Source of the DNA: Macondimonas sp035325645 | GTDB lineage: Bacteria; Pseudomonadota; Gammaproteobacteria; UBA5335 | NCBI GenBank assembly: GCA_035325645.1 | Contig: DAOKZK010000007.1 | Coordinates: 1 to 64,000 of the forward strand | DNA length: 64,000 nt | Reading direction: 5' to 3' | Shown here: in pieces, positions 28,984 to 37,987 of the stretch | Numbering within the stretch: the first letter of the stretch is position 1 | Layout: each line of letters begins with the position of its first letter | Made by a program: the position numbers and the translations under genes | The notes under the pieces: model-generated | Databases searched by the model: none | What the model saw: only the letters and a program-made list of their open reading frames with translations | What the model was told of the DNA's origin: nothing

Positions 28984-29848
28984 ACGCCCCAGTCCCAACG
29001 CTCCTGCCAGCCGATCCTGGCGGGAGCGTTTGCTGAATCTGCTGCAGATCGCCCCCCACGATCGCGATGAGCTCATGCAGGTCCTGCGGAAGGGGCAGCA
29101 GGGTGGCCTCTTTGATGCCAATACCCTGGGCATGCTGGAGGGCGTGCTCGACGTCACCGAGATGCATGTCGAGGAAATCATGATCCCCCGCGCGCAGATG
29201 GCCGTGGTGCGCCGGGACGACGATCTGTCGACGCTGATCACCGAGGTGGTGACCTCGGGTTTTTCGCGCTATCCGGTGATCGGCGAACACCGGGATGAGA
29301 TCGTCGGGATCCTGATCGCCAAGGACCTGTTGCGCTATTTCCCCGGAGCCGGCGTAAGGCAGGGCTTCAACCTGCGGGACATCCTGCGTCCGGCGAACTT
29401 CGTGCCGGAAGGCAAGCGCTTGAACGTTCTGCTGCGCGAATTTCAGAGCAGCCGCAGTCATCTCGCCATCGTCGTGGATGAATACGGTGGCGTTTCGGGG
29501 CTCGTGACCATCGAAGATATCCTCGAGCAGATCGTCGGAGAAATCGAGGACGAGCACGATGAGCGCGAAGAGGACAACATCATCCAAAGCGGCGAGCATC
29601 GCTACCTCGTCAAAGGGTCGACCGACATCGAAGAATTCAATGCCGTCTTGGGCGCGCATTTTGCTGATGACGAGTTCGATACGGTGGCGGGCCTGTTGAT
29701 GGATGCCTTCGGTCATCTCCCCCATCGGGGAGAGCGGGCGCGCCTGGATCACTACGAGTTCACGGTGATGCGTGCCGACAACCGCCGTATCCACCTCGTT
29801 CAGGTCGCGGTACTGCCCCCGATCGATCACGAATCCGGCGCGGCCTAG
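28961..29848 (+). CDS. corC: CorC/YbeX-type CBS and transporter-associated domain protein
   Basis: A 295-residue protein with two CBS domains (EEIMIPRAQMAVV; SHLAIVVDEYGGVSGLVTIEDI) and a C-terminal CorC_HlyC domain (about 215-285). It is soluble and lacks the DUF21 membrane part. CorC/YbeX is linked to Mg2+ and Co2+ efflux and, in E. coli, to ribosome metabolism. It may start at ATG 28961 or 28967; both overlap ybeY. The lnt gene follows, the usual order. Confidence 0.92.
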   Translation: MPMSASDERPSPNAPASRSWRERLLNLLQIAPHDRDELMQVLRKGQQGGLFDANTLGMLEGVLDVTEMHVEEIMIPRAQMAVVRRDDDLSTLITEVVTSGFSRYPVIGEHRDEIVGILIAKDLLRYFPGAGVRQGFNLRDILRPANFVPEGKRLNVLLREFQSSRSHLAIVVDEYGGVSGLVTIEDILEQIVGEIEDEHDEREEDNIIQSGEHRYLVKGSTDIEEFNAVLGAHFADDEFDTVAGLLMDAFGHLPHRGERARLDHYEFTVMRADNRRIHLVQVAVLPPIDHESGAA

Positions 29849-29887
29849 CGCCCGCGCTCCCTTGGCCGACGATCGAGGAACCTTGAC

Positions 29888-31396
29888 GTGCGTGGGATGA
29901 GCGGGCGCGGGTGGCGTCCACTGAGTGCGGGCTTGGCCGGCATGGTGCTGGTGCTGGCCTTCGCGCCTTGGCAATGGGCGGCATTGACGCCGCTTTGTCT
30001 CTGGGCCTTGCTTGCGCTGATGCGCGGCTGCCCGGCCCGCCAATCATTCGGTATCGGCTATGCGTTCGGACTGGGCCAGTTCGGTATCGGCGTTAGTTGG
30101 GTGTTCGTCAGCATTCATGAGCACGGTAACGCGGATATGGCGTTGGCCGTGGCGTTGACCGCGGCACTGATCGCTTTTCTGGCCCTGTTTCCCGCGGCCG
30201 TTGCGGCAGTGACTGCGGCACTGGCGCGTATGTCCGCAGCGCGCCTGATATGGATCTTCCCTGCGGTCTGGGTGGCTGGCGAATGGGTCCGCAGCTGGAT
30301 CTTCACAGGTTTTCCGTGGCTCGCGATCGGTTACAGCCAGAGCGACGGCCCGCTGGCCGGATATGCCGCGGTGTTCGGGGTGTTGGGCGTCGGCGCCATC
30401 CTGGCCGGGACGGCGGCCGTGCTGGAATTCATTCGCACGGCGTCCGGACGTGGACGAGGTGTTGCACTTGCCGTCCTGCTCGCGGTGTGGATCGGCGGCT
30501 TCGCCTTGCGAACCGTGAGCTGGACCCATCCGGAAGGCGAGCCCCTGGCGGTGGCGCTGGTTCAGGGCAACGTGCCTCAGGAAAACAAATGGGATGCCCG
30601 ACGCGCAGATGAGATCCTCGCGCGTTACGCCGATTTGACCGAGCCGCTCCTCGGCACGCCGCTCATCGTCTGGCCCGAGGCGGCGCTGCCGCGGGTCTAC
30701 CACGAACTCGCCGGCACCTACCTCACGCAACTCCAGGTGGCAGCGGCGGCAGCCGGCAGCGAGATCCTGCTTGGCCTCCTGCGCTTCGATCCGGAGCGGC
30801 GCGTCTATCTCAACAGCGTGCTGTTGCTGGGATTGGACCGGCAGTTCTACGATAAGCGGCATCTGGTGCCCTTTGGCGAGTATTTCCCCGTGCCGGATCT
30901 CGTGCGCCATTGGATGCAGGTGCTCGAGATGCCCTACAGCGATCTCGGCGCGGGCCCCCCTAGGCCCGAGCTGCTGCACGCGCACGGCCTGCCGCTCGCC
31001 GCGTTCATTTGCTATGAAGCGGTATTCGGCAATGAAGTCATCCGCGACCTTCCGGCTGCACGATTGCTGGTGAATGTGAGCAACGATGCCTGGTTCGGAC
31101 GCAGTTTCGCGCCGCATCAACACTTTCAGATCGCGCGATTGCGCGCCATCGAGACCGGTCGGGATCTGATCCGCGCGACCAATACGGGCGTCACCGCCCT
31201 GGTCGATGCGACTGGCCGGGTCCGGGCGCGCCTGCCGTCCTTCGAGGCCGGCGTCTTGCAGGGAGAAGTTCAGCCGCGCGTCGGCGCAACCCCCTACGTG
31301 CGCTGGGGCGATCTCCCCGTGCTGGTCTGGATGGCTTCAAGTCTGACGGTGGCTGCAGGTCTGCGCCTGCGTCGCGAGTCTCAACAGGCGGGCTGA
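29888..31396 (+). CDS. lnt: Apolipoprotein N-acyltransferase
   Basis: A 502-residue inner-membrane enzyme with about six N-terminal membrane segments and a periplasmic nitrilase-like domain from about residue 225. The catalytic triad residues are Glu in VWPEAALP, Lys in YDKRHLVPFGEY and Cys in FICYEAVFG. Lnt adds the third acyl chain to the N-terminal Cys of lipoproteins. A GTG at 29888 or the ATG three codons later (29897) can start it. No other gene follows before argB. Confidence 0.94.
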   Translation: MRGMSGRGWRPLSAGLAGMVLVLAFAPWQWAALTPLCLWALLALMRGCPARQSFGIGYAFGLGQFGIGVSWVFVSIHEHGNADMALAVALTAALIAFLALFPAAVAAVTAALARMSAARLIWIFPAVWVAGEWVRSWIFTGFPWLAIGYSQSDGPLAGYAAVFGVLGVGAILAGTAAVLEFIRTASGRGRGVALAVLLAVWIGGFALRTVSWTHPEGEPLAVALVQGNVPQENKWDARRADEILARYADLTEPLLGTPLIVWPEAALPRVYHELAGTYLTQLQVAAAAAGSEILLGLLRFDPERRVYLNSVLLLGLDRQFYDKRHLVPFGEYFPVPDLVRHWMQVLEMPYSDLGAGPPRPELLHAHGLPLAAFICYEAVFGNEVIRDLPAARLLVNVSNDAWFGRSFAPHQHFQIARLRAIETGRDLIRATNTGVTALVDATGRVRARLPSFEAGVLQGEVQPRVGATPYVRWGDLPVLVWMASSLTVAAGLRLRRESQQAG

Positions 31397-31505
31397 GGGC
31401 TTTCCGAACGCGTCTCGGCCCGGAAAAAGAGGGACCGAGATTCCCATGAATCCCCGAGGGGCATGCGAGAAGGGCGGGACGACGAGGCGCCTTCGCCGGT
31501 TGATC

Positions 31506-31511
31506 TATAAT
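31506..31511 (+). promoter_or_regulatory. Candidate -10 element (TATAAT) for argB
   Basis: A perfect TATAAT lies 26 bases upstream of the argB start and 12 bases ahead of the AAGGAG site. No good -35 hexamer is visible at 16-18 bases, so the assignment rests on the -10 box and its position. Confidence 0.5.
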
Positions 31512-31536
31512 TCGCCACTTTTAAGGAGAGGTGCGC

Positions 31537-32415
31537 ATGGCCCTGGATTCGCAAGCCGCCATGAATGTCGCGCGGGTCCTGACCGAAGCGCTGCCCTACA
31601 TTCGCCGCTTTGCCGGCAAGACGGTCGTCATCAAGTACGGCGGCAACGCCATGGTGGACGAGACGCTCAAGAACGGCTTTGCGCGCGACATCGTGCTGAT
31701 GAAGCTGGTGGGCATCAATCCGGTGGTGGTGCATGGCGGCGGTCCCCAGATCGGGCAATTGCTGGCCCGCATCGGCAAGGAATCGCGCTTCGTGGACGGC
31801 ATGCGCGTCACCGATGCCGAGACCATGGACGTGGTCGAGATGGTGCTCGGCGGCCTGGTCAACAAGCAGATCGTCGATTTGATCAATCGCCATGGGGGAC
31901 GCGCCGTCGGCCTGTCGGGCAAGGACGCCGGCCTGATCCGCGCGCGGCGCATGACACTGCGTACGGCTGACGATGAGGCAGTCGATATCGGGCAGGTCGG
32001 TGAGGTGGAGCGGATCGATCCCGGTATCGTGACCCTGCTGGATCAGGCCGACTTCATCCCCGTGATCGCGCCGATCGGGGTGGGCGAGGAGGGTTGTGCG
32101 TACAACATCAATGCCGATCTCGTCGCCGGCAAGGTCGCTGAGGTCATCGGCGCCGAGAAGCTGATGCTGCTGACCAATACCGCCGGCGTGCTCGACCGGG
32201 ATGGCCGTCTGCTCACGGGGCTGACGCCGGATCAGGTGGCCGGCTTGATCGCCGACGGCACGATCCACGGCGGGATGTTGCCCAAGATCGCCTGCGCCCT
32301 GTCGGCGGTGAAGAACGGCGTGAAAGCCTCGCACATCGTCGACGGTCGCGTCGAGCATGCGGTCCTGCTCGAACTGTTCACGGACGCGGGGGTGGGGACG
32401 CTGATTCGGGGCTGA
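31537..32415 (+). CDS. argB: Acetylglutamate kinase
   Basis: A 292-residue amino-acid kinase: VVIKYGGNAM near residue 28, VHGGGPQIG near 65, YNINADLVAGK near 188 and TNTAGVLD near 214. It phosphorylates N-acetylglutamate in arginine synthesis. An N-terminal helix before the core (about residues 1-20) is present in arginine-sensitive forms. The ATG at 31537 has AAGGAG 8 bases upstream. Its 3' end overlaps the convergent DUF4124 gene by 38 bases. Confidence 0.96.
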   Translation: MALDSQAAMNVARVLTEALPYIRRFAGKTVVIKYGGNAMVDETLKNGFARDIVLMKLVGINPVVVHGGGPQIGQLLARIGKESRFVDGMRVTDAETMDVVEMVLGGLVNKQIVDLINRHGGRAVGLSGKDAGLIRARRMTLRTADDEAVDIGQVGEVERIDPGIVTLLDQADFIPVIAPIGVGEEGCAYNINADLVAGKVAEVIGAEKLMLLTNTAGVLDRDGRLLTGLTPDQVAGLIADGTIHGGMLPKIACALSAVKNGVKASHIVDGRVEHAVLLELFTDAGVGTLIRG

Positions 32416-33004
32416 GGCGCGCGGCATCGGCCGGTGGCGAGCCGATCAGCTTGCGATAGGCGGCGAGGTCGGCATCATACGCGGCGCGGGTTGCGATCAG
32501 GTCCTGGTTGCGTTCTGCAATCGCCCGATCGTGCGCCGTCAGTGCGCTGGTGACCTGCCGGATCTGGGTTTCCAGAATCGGCGGGACGCCTTTGCCCGCT
32601 TCGGCGACGGCGGCCCGCCGGGTCTTCAGACCGCCCAATTGCTCGATCAGGGCGGCGCGCTGCTGTTGCAGGAAGTCCAGATTGACTTGAATATCTGCAA
32701 GTCTCTGATCGCGTAGGGTTTTGATGTCCGCTTCGGACCCATAGCTCTGGCGCAGCCGTGCAGCGTCGCGCTGCACTTGCTCGCGAGCCGCCACGTCGGC
32801 GGGGTCCACGGTGGCTGCCGGCTGGACGTCCTGGATGCGTATGCCGTGCGGATTGAGGGTGCTGTAGGTGGTCTGCCCGGGCGGCAGCCGGTCGCTGATG
32901 TGGACACGCCCCTGATCGTCCGTCCAACGGTAAAGCTCGCCTGCATCGACAGCTGGGTTGCCGAGGAGGCACAACAGAATCCCGCATCGGGCGCTTTTGC
33001 GCAT
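32378..33004 (-). CDS. DUF4124 domain exported protein with a coiled-coil region
   Basis: A protein of about 208 residues with a signal peptide (RCGILLCLLGNPAVDA) and an N-terminal DUF4124 motif (ELYRWTDDQGRVHISDRLP), a small domain common in gammaproteobacterial exported proteins of unknown role. The rest is helical and rich in Gln, Arg and Ala (residues about 75-180), likely a coiled coil, with a Pro-rich tail. Starts at 33046 and 33019 are also possible. It lies downstream of pyrE on the same strand and converges with argB. Confidence 0.72.
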   Translation of the reverse strand: MRKSARCGILLCLLGNPAVDAGELYRWTDDQGRVHISDRLPPGQTTYSTLNPHGIRIQDVQPAATVDPADVAAREQVQRDAARLRQSYGSEADIKTLRDQRLADIQVNLDFLQQQRAALIEQLGGLKTRRAAVAEAGKGVPPILETQIRQVTSALTAHDRAIAERNQDLIATRAAYDADLAAYRKLIGSPPADAARLSPESASPPPRP

Positions 33005-33067
33005 GCCGTCCCTCACCATTGCCGCACAGAAATGTATCGACTGCACGGCGGCAAACTGAAGGCGGGA

Positions 33068-33712
33068 TCACCAGCAGGGCGTATCCCCGTAGCGCTCGCG
33101 GTATGCCGTGATGGCCTGCTGCAGGGCTGGATCGCCTTGAGCGTGCAGGTGACGCTCGATGTCGCCCAGCGTGCTGATGCTCACCACTTCCAGATTCAGT
33201 GATTCTTGCACCTCGCGCACCGCCGAACGCTCGCCCTGACCCTTTTCCTGCCGATCCAGGCAGATCAGTACGGCAGCCGGCGTGGCTTGTGCCCGCCGGA
33301 TCAATGCGACCGATTCGCGCACGGCGGTGCCTGCGGTGATGACGTCATCGACGATGACGACCCGCCCGGCGAGCGGCGCACCGACCACGATCCCGCCTTC
33401 GCCGTGATCCTTGGCTTCCTTGCGATTGAAGGCCCAGGGCACATCGCGGCCGAAATCCCGTGCCAGCGCGATAGCGGTGGCAGCCGCCAGAGGAATGCCC
33501 TTGTAGGCAGGACCGAAGAGCATGTCGAACTTGAGACCGGAATCCATCAGTGCGCGCGCGTAAAACTGTCCCAGGGCCGAGAGCGCCGCACCGGTGTGGA
33601 ACTGCCCGGCATTGAAGAAGTAGGGGCTGATCCGGCCCGATTTGAGCGTGAATTCGCCAAAGCGCAGCGCGCCCTGGCTGATGGCGAAACGCACGAAGTC
33701 CTGGGAATCCAT
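33068..33712 (-). CDS. pyrE: Orotate phosphoribosyltransferase
   Basis: A 214-residue type I PRTase: it begins DFVRFAISQGALRFGEFTLK SGR, has FGPAYKGIPLA and the PRPP loop VVIVDDVITAGTAVRE (about residues 119-134). It turns orotate and PRPP into OMP in pyrimidine synthesis. The length matches E. coli PyrE (213). The ATG at 33712 fits the family best; ATG 33718 adds two residues. Its neighbourhood with argB is typical of the class. Confidence 0.95.
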   Translation of the reverse strand: MDSQDFVRFAISQGALRFGEFTLKSGRISPYFFNAGQFHTGAALSALGQFYARALMDSGLKFDMLFGPAYKGIPLAAATAIALARDFGRDVPWAFNRKEAKDHGEGGIVVGAPLAGRVVIVDDVITAGTAVRESVALIRRAQATPAAVLICLDRQEKGQGERSAVREVQESLNLEVVSISTLGDIERHLHAQGDPALQQAITAYRERYGDTPCW

Positions 33713-33820
33713 GGTCATGGCAGAAAATCCGGGCGACGATGAAGAGGGCGCCATGATACGCGATCCGTCGTGGGTGCGATGACAGGCATGCGAGCCGAGA
33801 CCCGGCTCGCGGTCGGCGCG

Positions 33821-34639
33821 CTAGGGGACGGCGGCCGGGCGCAGGAACAGCGATGGGTCGACCAGATTGCCGTTGAGCGCAACGCCCCAGTGCAAGTGAG
33901 GCCCGGTGGCCCGACCGGTATGGCCCACGCGGCCCAGCAACTGGCCGGTTTCGACGCGATCGCCCGCGGCCACGTCGATGGTGCTGAGGTGACAGTACAT
34001 GGAAATCAAGCCGCCGCCGTGGTCCACGAACACGGTGTTGCCGTTGAAGTAGAACTCGCCGGTGTCGACGATCACGCCGGGAGCAGCAGCCCTTGCAGGA
34101 TGGCCTTCGGCGGCGGCGATGTCGAGACCGCTGTGCGGATTGCGGGATTGCCCGTTGAACACCCGCCGCAACCCGAACGGACTGGACGTCGGGCCATCGG
34201 CCGGCAGGGCCAGCGGCCACGGGAAATCGCCCTCGGCGGGACGATAGTGGCTCAAGGCCTCACGGATCCGTGCCTGTTCGCGCTTGACCCGCGCGGCGGT
34301 CGGCGCATCGAGGTCGACCATCTTGGGCGGCACCTGAAGCTTCTGTGTTGGATAAGCTTTATCGCCGACCATGAAGTCGAGGCGATGCGTGATACCGCCA
34401 GCATCCTCCCAATCGATGTGATGGCTGCCCGGTTTGGCAGCCAAGGCAAGGCCGACGAGGGTTTTGGCGCCGCTGTCCGTGCGGATGATCCATAGCGGCC
34501 TGCCCTCGTAATGGGCTTGGCGTGCTTCAGCCGGCAGGTCCAGCACGACGACGCCGCCCGGCACCGGTGTGGACGGCATCAAGGCCCAGGCCATCGGCAT
34601 CCAGCCCCCTAGGGCGGCGAGCAGGCCGAGCAGGCGCAT
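33821..34639 (-). CDS. M23 (LytM/NlpD-type) peptidase
   Basis: A 272-residue exported protein. After a signal peptide (MRLLGLLAALGGWMPMAWA), the C-terminal half is an M23 domain with SSPFGLRRVFNG, NPHSGLDIAA (zinc His and Asp) and GPHLHWGVALNG (HxH zinc motif), so it should be an active zinc endopeptidase cutting peptidoglycan cross-links. The N-terminal half is an Ig-like region. The ATG at 34639 starts the signal peptide; a longer frame would overlap xseA. Confidence 0.88.
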   Translation of the reverse strand: MRLLGLLAALGGWMPMAWALMPSTPVPGGVVVLDLPAEARQAHYEGRPLWIIRTDSGAKTLVGLALAAKPGSHHIDWEDAGGITHRLDFMVGDKAYPTQKLQVPPKMVDLDAPTAARVKREQARIREALSHYRPAEGDFPWPLALPADGPTSSPFGLRRVFNGQSRNPHSGLDIAAAEGHPARAAAPGVIVDTGEFYFNGNTVFVDHGGGLISMYCHLSTIDVAAGDRVETGQLLGRVGHTGRATGPHLHWGVALNGNLVDPSLFLRPAAVP

Positions 34640-34674
34640 CCGTTTCCGGGCATGCGACACCGACACCAGACGGC

Positions 34675-36039
34675 CTACCACGGCAGCAGCTCCGTATCAG
34701 CAGTGGATTCCACTCGGCAGATCAGCGACCCGCGATGCAAGTGAAGCTGGAGGCGGGTGTTCGCCGGCGCTTGGTCCGGGGATTGCACGACAGCGCCGTC
34801 GGGCCAGCGGCGGACGATGGCATACCCGCGTTCCAATGTGCCCAGCGGGCTGACGGCGTCGAGCGCCCGGCTGGCTCCCGCAAGGCGTCGCCCGCACGCA
34901 GCGAGGTGGGCATTCATAGTGCGGTGCAACCCGGCGCTGGTGCGCGCGAGTCGATCCTGAGCGTGTTGCAGCCGGACTTGGGGTCGCCCCGCCCACAGGC
35001 GGCTGCTCCGCGCGGCCAGACGATGCGAGAGTCGCTCGAGACGAAAATGAAGCGCTCGGGCCATACGGGTCTCCAGTTCGTCCAGCAGTTGACGTTGGCG
35101 CTGCAAGCGGCGCTCGGGGTGACATTGCTCGAGGCGATGAGTGAGTTGCGCCGTATGAAGCCGATGGGTTTGCAAGCGCCCCAGCGCCAGGTGGGAAAGC
35201 CGCGCTTGCAACTGGTCGATGCGGTGCGCCAGCGCGATGCGGTCGGGAACGACGCTTTCCGCAGCCGCCGACGGCGTCGGCGCGCGCAGGTCGGCGACGA
35301 AATCGGCGATGGTGAAGTCGATTTCGTGGCCGACGCCGCTCACCACGGGGATCGGGCAGGCGCGCACGGCGCGCGCCACTGTTTCGAGATTGAAGGCCCA
35401 CAGATCTTCCAGCGGTCCGCCGCCGCGCGCCAGGATGATCACGTCACATTCGCGGCGTGCCCCGGCAAGCGCCAAGGCCCGGACGATCTGCGGTTCGGCG
35501 TCGGCCCCCTGCACGGCGACGGGATACAGGATCACCGGCGCCAGCGGGTAGCGGCGGGCAAGCACATGCAGAATGTCTCGCAGGGCCGCGCCGGTGGGCG
35601 AGCTGACGACCCCGATGGTGCGCGGATAAGCCGGCAGCGGACGTCGGTGGGCGGGATCGAACAGACCCTCCTCCGCCAGGCGCGCTTTCAGGGCCTCGAA
35701 GGCCAGCCGCAGGGCGCCTGCGCCGGCGGGCTGCATCTGATCGGCGATGAGTTGGAACTCACCGCGGGGTTCGTAGAGGCTGACCTGCGCCCGGATCTGG
35801 ACCTGCAAGCCATTTTGCGGCCTGACCGGCACAGCCGTGGTGCGATTGCGGAACATGGCGCAACGAACCTGCGCCTGCGCGTCCTTGAGGCTGAAATACC
35901 AATGTCCGGAGGTGGCCTGAACGAAGTTGGAGATCTCGCCCATCACCCACATGGGTGGCAGGCGCTCCTCCAGAATCAGTCGGGCTTCCCGGTTGAGTCT
36001 GCTGACGCTGTAGATGTTTTCCGGATCGACGACAGGCAT
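34675..36039 (-). CDS. xseA: Exodeoxyribonuclease VII large subunit
   Basis: A 454-residue protein with an N-terminal OB fold (YSVSRLNREARLILEERLPP; WVMGEISNFVQATSGHWYFS), the catalytic core (GVVSSPTGAALRDI; ILARGGGPLEDLWAFN; GVGHEIDFTIADFVAD) and a long Arg/Leu-rich coiled coil from about residue 250 to 400. With XseB it degrades ssDNA to oligonucleotides. xseB is not in this window. Confidence 0.95.
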   Translation of the reverse strand: MPVVDPENIYSVSRLNREARLILEERLPPMWVMGEISNFVQATSGHWYFSLKDAQAQVRCAMFRNRTTAVPVRPQNGLQVQIRAQVSLYEPRGEFQLIADQMQPAGAGALRLAFEALKARLAEEGLFDPAHRRPLPAYPRTIGVVSSPTGAALRDILHVLARRYPLAPVILYPVAVQGADAEPQIVRALALAGARRECDVIILARGGGPLEDLWAFNLETVARAVRACPIPVVSGVGHEIDFTIADFVADLRAPTPSAAAESVVPDRIALAHRIDQLQARLSHLALGRLQTHRLHTAQLTHRLEQCHPERRLQRQRQLLDELETRMARALHFRLERLSHRLAARSSRLWAGRPQVRLQHAQDRLARTSAGLHRTMNAHLAACGRRLAGASRALDAVSPLGTLERGYAIVRRWPDGAVVQSPDQAPANTRLQLHLHRGSLICRVESTADTELLPW

Positions 36040-36086
36040 GGCGCCATCATAGCGACGCGCTCATGCGGCGGCCAGCGGCTGGGCGA

Positions 36087-36305
36087 TCAACGCTTCCAGT
36101 CGGCGCACAGGCTCTGGCATTCCTCACGCCAAGGGCAGCCGCTGCGCTCACAGGCATAGCGGATATCGGTGCCGAAGCAGGGATCGAAGCCGATCTGCTG
36201 CTGCAGGGACCAGATTTCCCAGCGACGGTCGGTAGAGTCGTGCCCGCCGCGCAACTGAATGACCCGCTCCTGATAAAGCCTTCCGAATTGAGAGTCCTGT
36301 CTCAT
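36087..36305 (-). CDS. Small Cys-containing hypothetical protein
   Basis: A 72-residue protein with no recognised family. It has four Cys in the C-terminal half, in the order CFGTDIRYACERSGCPW then EECQSLC, a spacing that could bind a metal or form disulfides. There is no signal peptide. AGGAG lies 8 bases upstream of the ATG, which supports real translation. It lies between xseA and glgA. Confidence 0.6.
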   Translation of the reverse strand: MRQDSQFGRLYQERVIQLRGGHDSTDRRWEIWSLQQQIGFDPCFGTDIRYACERSGCPWREECQSLCADWKR

Positions 36306-36493
36306 CGCGAGTCTCCTGTTGGCGCGGGAGCGCTGGGCTCCTGCGTGGTCCTGAGCGTGTTGAGGTCGAACTGATCAAGGGCTTGGCCTTATAAGACTTC
36401 GCCCATGCCGGAAAAGTTCCGGCGAGGACGCGGATGTCATCCGTCCGTCATCTTCAGTAGCATGGATCGGGCCACCAGAAGGTACATTCGGCT

Positions 36494-37987
36494 TCACCGC
36501 GCCGTTGCGCGCATTTGGCTGTAGATCTCGCGATAGCGACGCGCGCTGTGCGCCCAACTGAAATCCTGCGCCATCGCAGCCTGCACGATTTTGTGCCACG
36601 TTGTCTTGTCGTTGTAACACTTTAGAGCGCGCCGCACCGCGTCGAGCAGCGCCATGGGTGTGGCAGGCGCAAACTGAAACCCGGTGGCGGTGCCGTTTGC
36701 GAGGGACGCATCATCGGTATCGACCACGCTGTCCACCAGGCCGCCGCAACGGTGAACGATGGGCGGCGTGCCATAACGCAGGCTGTAAAGCTGGTTCAGT
36801 CCGCAGGGTTCGAAGCGCGAGGGCATCAGGAAGAGATCAGCCCCGGCCTCGATGCGATGGGCCAGACCCTCGTCGAAGCCGATGCGGCACGCCGCCTGGC
36901 CCGCCACGCTAGCACAAGCCTGGCGCAGGCGATGCTCCATGTCGGCCGTCCCCGATCCGAGAAAGACCAACTGGACCGGCAGGACCATGAGTTCGGGCAG
37001 GATGTCCAGAATGAGATCGATGCCTTTCTGCGGAACCAGTCGGGCGATGCATCCGAGCACGGGCACGTCGTCCCGGCTTTCAAGCCCCATCTCCGCTTGT
37101 AGCGCCCGTTTGACCTCGGCTTTGGCGGCCAATCGATCGGCCGTGTAGTGGGCCGGCAGATGCGTATCGACAGCCGGATCCCAGACGGCGGTGTCGATGC
37201 CGTTCAGCACCCCGTGCAGCACCGCTTTGCGGTGTCGCAGCAGACCGTCGAGGCCTTCGCCGAGATCGGGCGTCTGGATTTCCTGGGCGTAGGTCGGGCT
37301 GACCGTGCTGATGGCGTCGGCAAAGACGAGTCCGCCCTTGATCAGCGCAATGCGGCCGTGAAACTCCAGTGCATCGGGATGGTGCAGCCAGAACGGCAAA
37401 CCCAGTTCGGGCAGGACGCCGGCATCAAAATCGCCGCGGTACTGCAGGTTGTGGATGGTGAACAGCACCGGTCGCTCGACGCGCTCAAGCAGCATCCAGA
37501 CCGGCGTCAACCCCGTCTGCCAATCGTTGGCATGCACGAGGTCCGGTCGCCAGGCGAGGCCGGCACGGCCAGCGGCGATTCGCGCTGCGACCCGGCATAG
37601 CCGATTGAAGCGCTGCGCATTGTCGGGCCAATCCCGGCCATGCGCATCCAGATAGGGATTCCCTGGGCGATCGCTGAAGCCGGGGCTTTCAAGCAACCAG
37701 ATGCCGACGCCGCAGCGGTCTTCGGGAATGGCACGTAGCCGCGCATCGGTCATTCCGGGCGGCGGGATGAAATCGGCCTCGATGCTGCAATCCTCGGGCG
37801 CAAGCGCCAGATCACGGTAGGCGGGAAGGAGTACACGCACGTCCATGCCCAGACGTGCGAGCGCTGCGGGCAATCCTCCCGCCACGTCTGCGAGCCCACC
37901 GGTCTTGATCAGCGGCGTCATCTCGCTGGCGACGAACAGCAGTTTTTGGGGGGCGCGCAGGCGGGGCGAGCGCTTGGCGCTGCTCAT
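36494..37987 (-). CDS. glgA: Glycogen synthase
   Basis: A 497-residue GT5 enzyme: KLLFVASEMTPLIKTGGLADV near the N-terminus (ADP-glucose site KTGGL), HANDWQTGL near 150 and the C-terminal GT-B part with LVPQKGIDLIL and RFEPCGLNQLYSLRYGTPP. It extends alpha-1,4-glucan chains from ADP-glucose. The ATG overlaps the glgB stop codon (ATGA) and follows a shared leftward operon glgB-glgA. Confidence 0.95.
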   Translation of the reverse strand: MSSAKRSPRLRAPQKLLFVASEMTPLIKTGGLADVAGGLPAALARLGMDVRVLLPAYRDLALAPEDCSIEADFIPPPGMTDARLRAIPEDRCGVGIWLLESPGFSDRPGNPYLDAHGRDWPDNAQRFNRLCRVAARIAAGRAGLAWRPDLVHANDWQTGLTPVWMLLERVERPVLFTIHNLQYRGDFDAGVLPELGLPFWLHHPDALEFHGRIALIKGGLVFADAISTVSPTYAQEIQTPDLGEGLDGLLRHRKAVLHGVLNGIDTAVWDPAVDTHLPAHYTADRLAAKAEVKRALQAEMGLESRDDVPVLGCIARLVPQKGIDLILDILPELMVLPVQLVFLGSGTADMEHRLRQACASVAGQAACRIGFDEGLAHRIEAGADLFLMPSRFEPCGLNQLYSLRYGTPPIVHRCGGLVDSVVDTDDASLANGTATGFQFAPATPMALLDAVRRALKCYNDKTTWHKIVQAAMAQDFSWAHSARRYREIYSQMRATAR

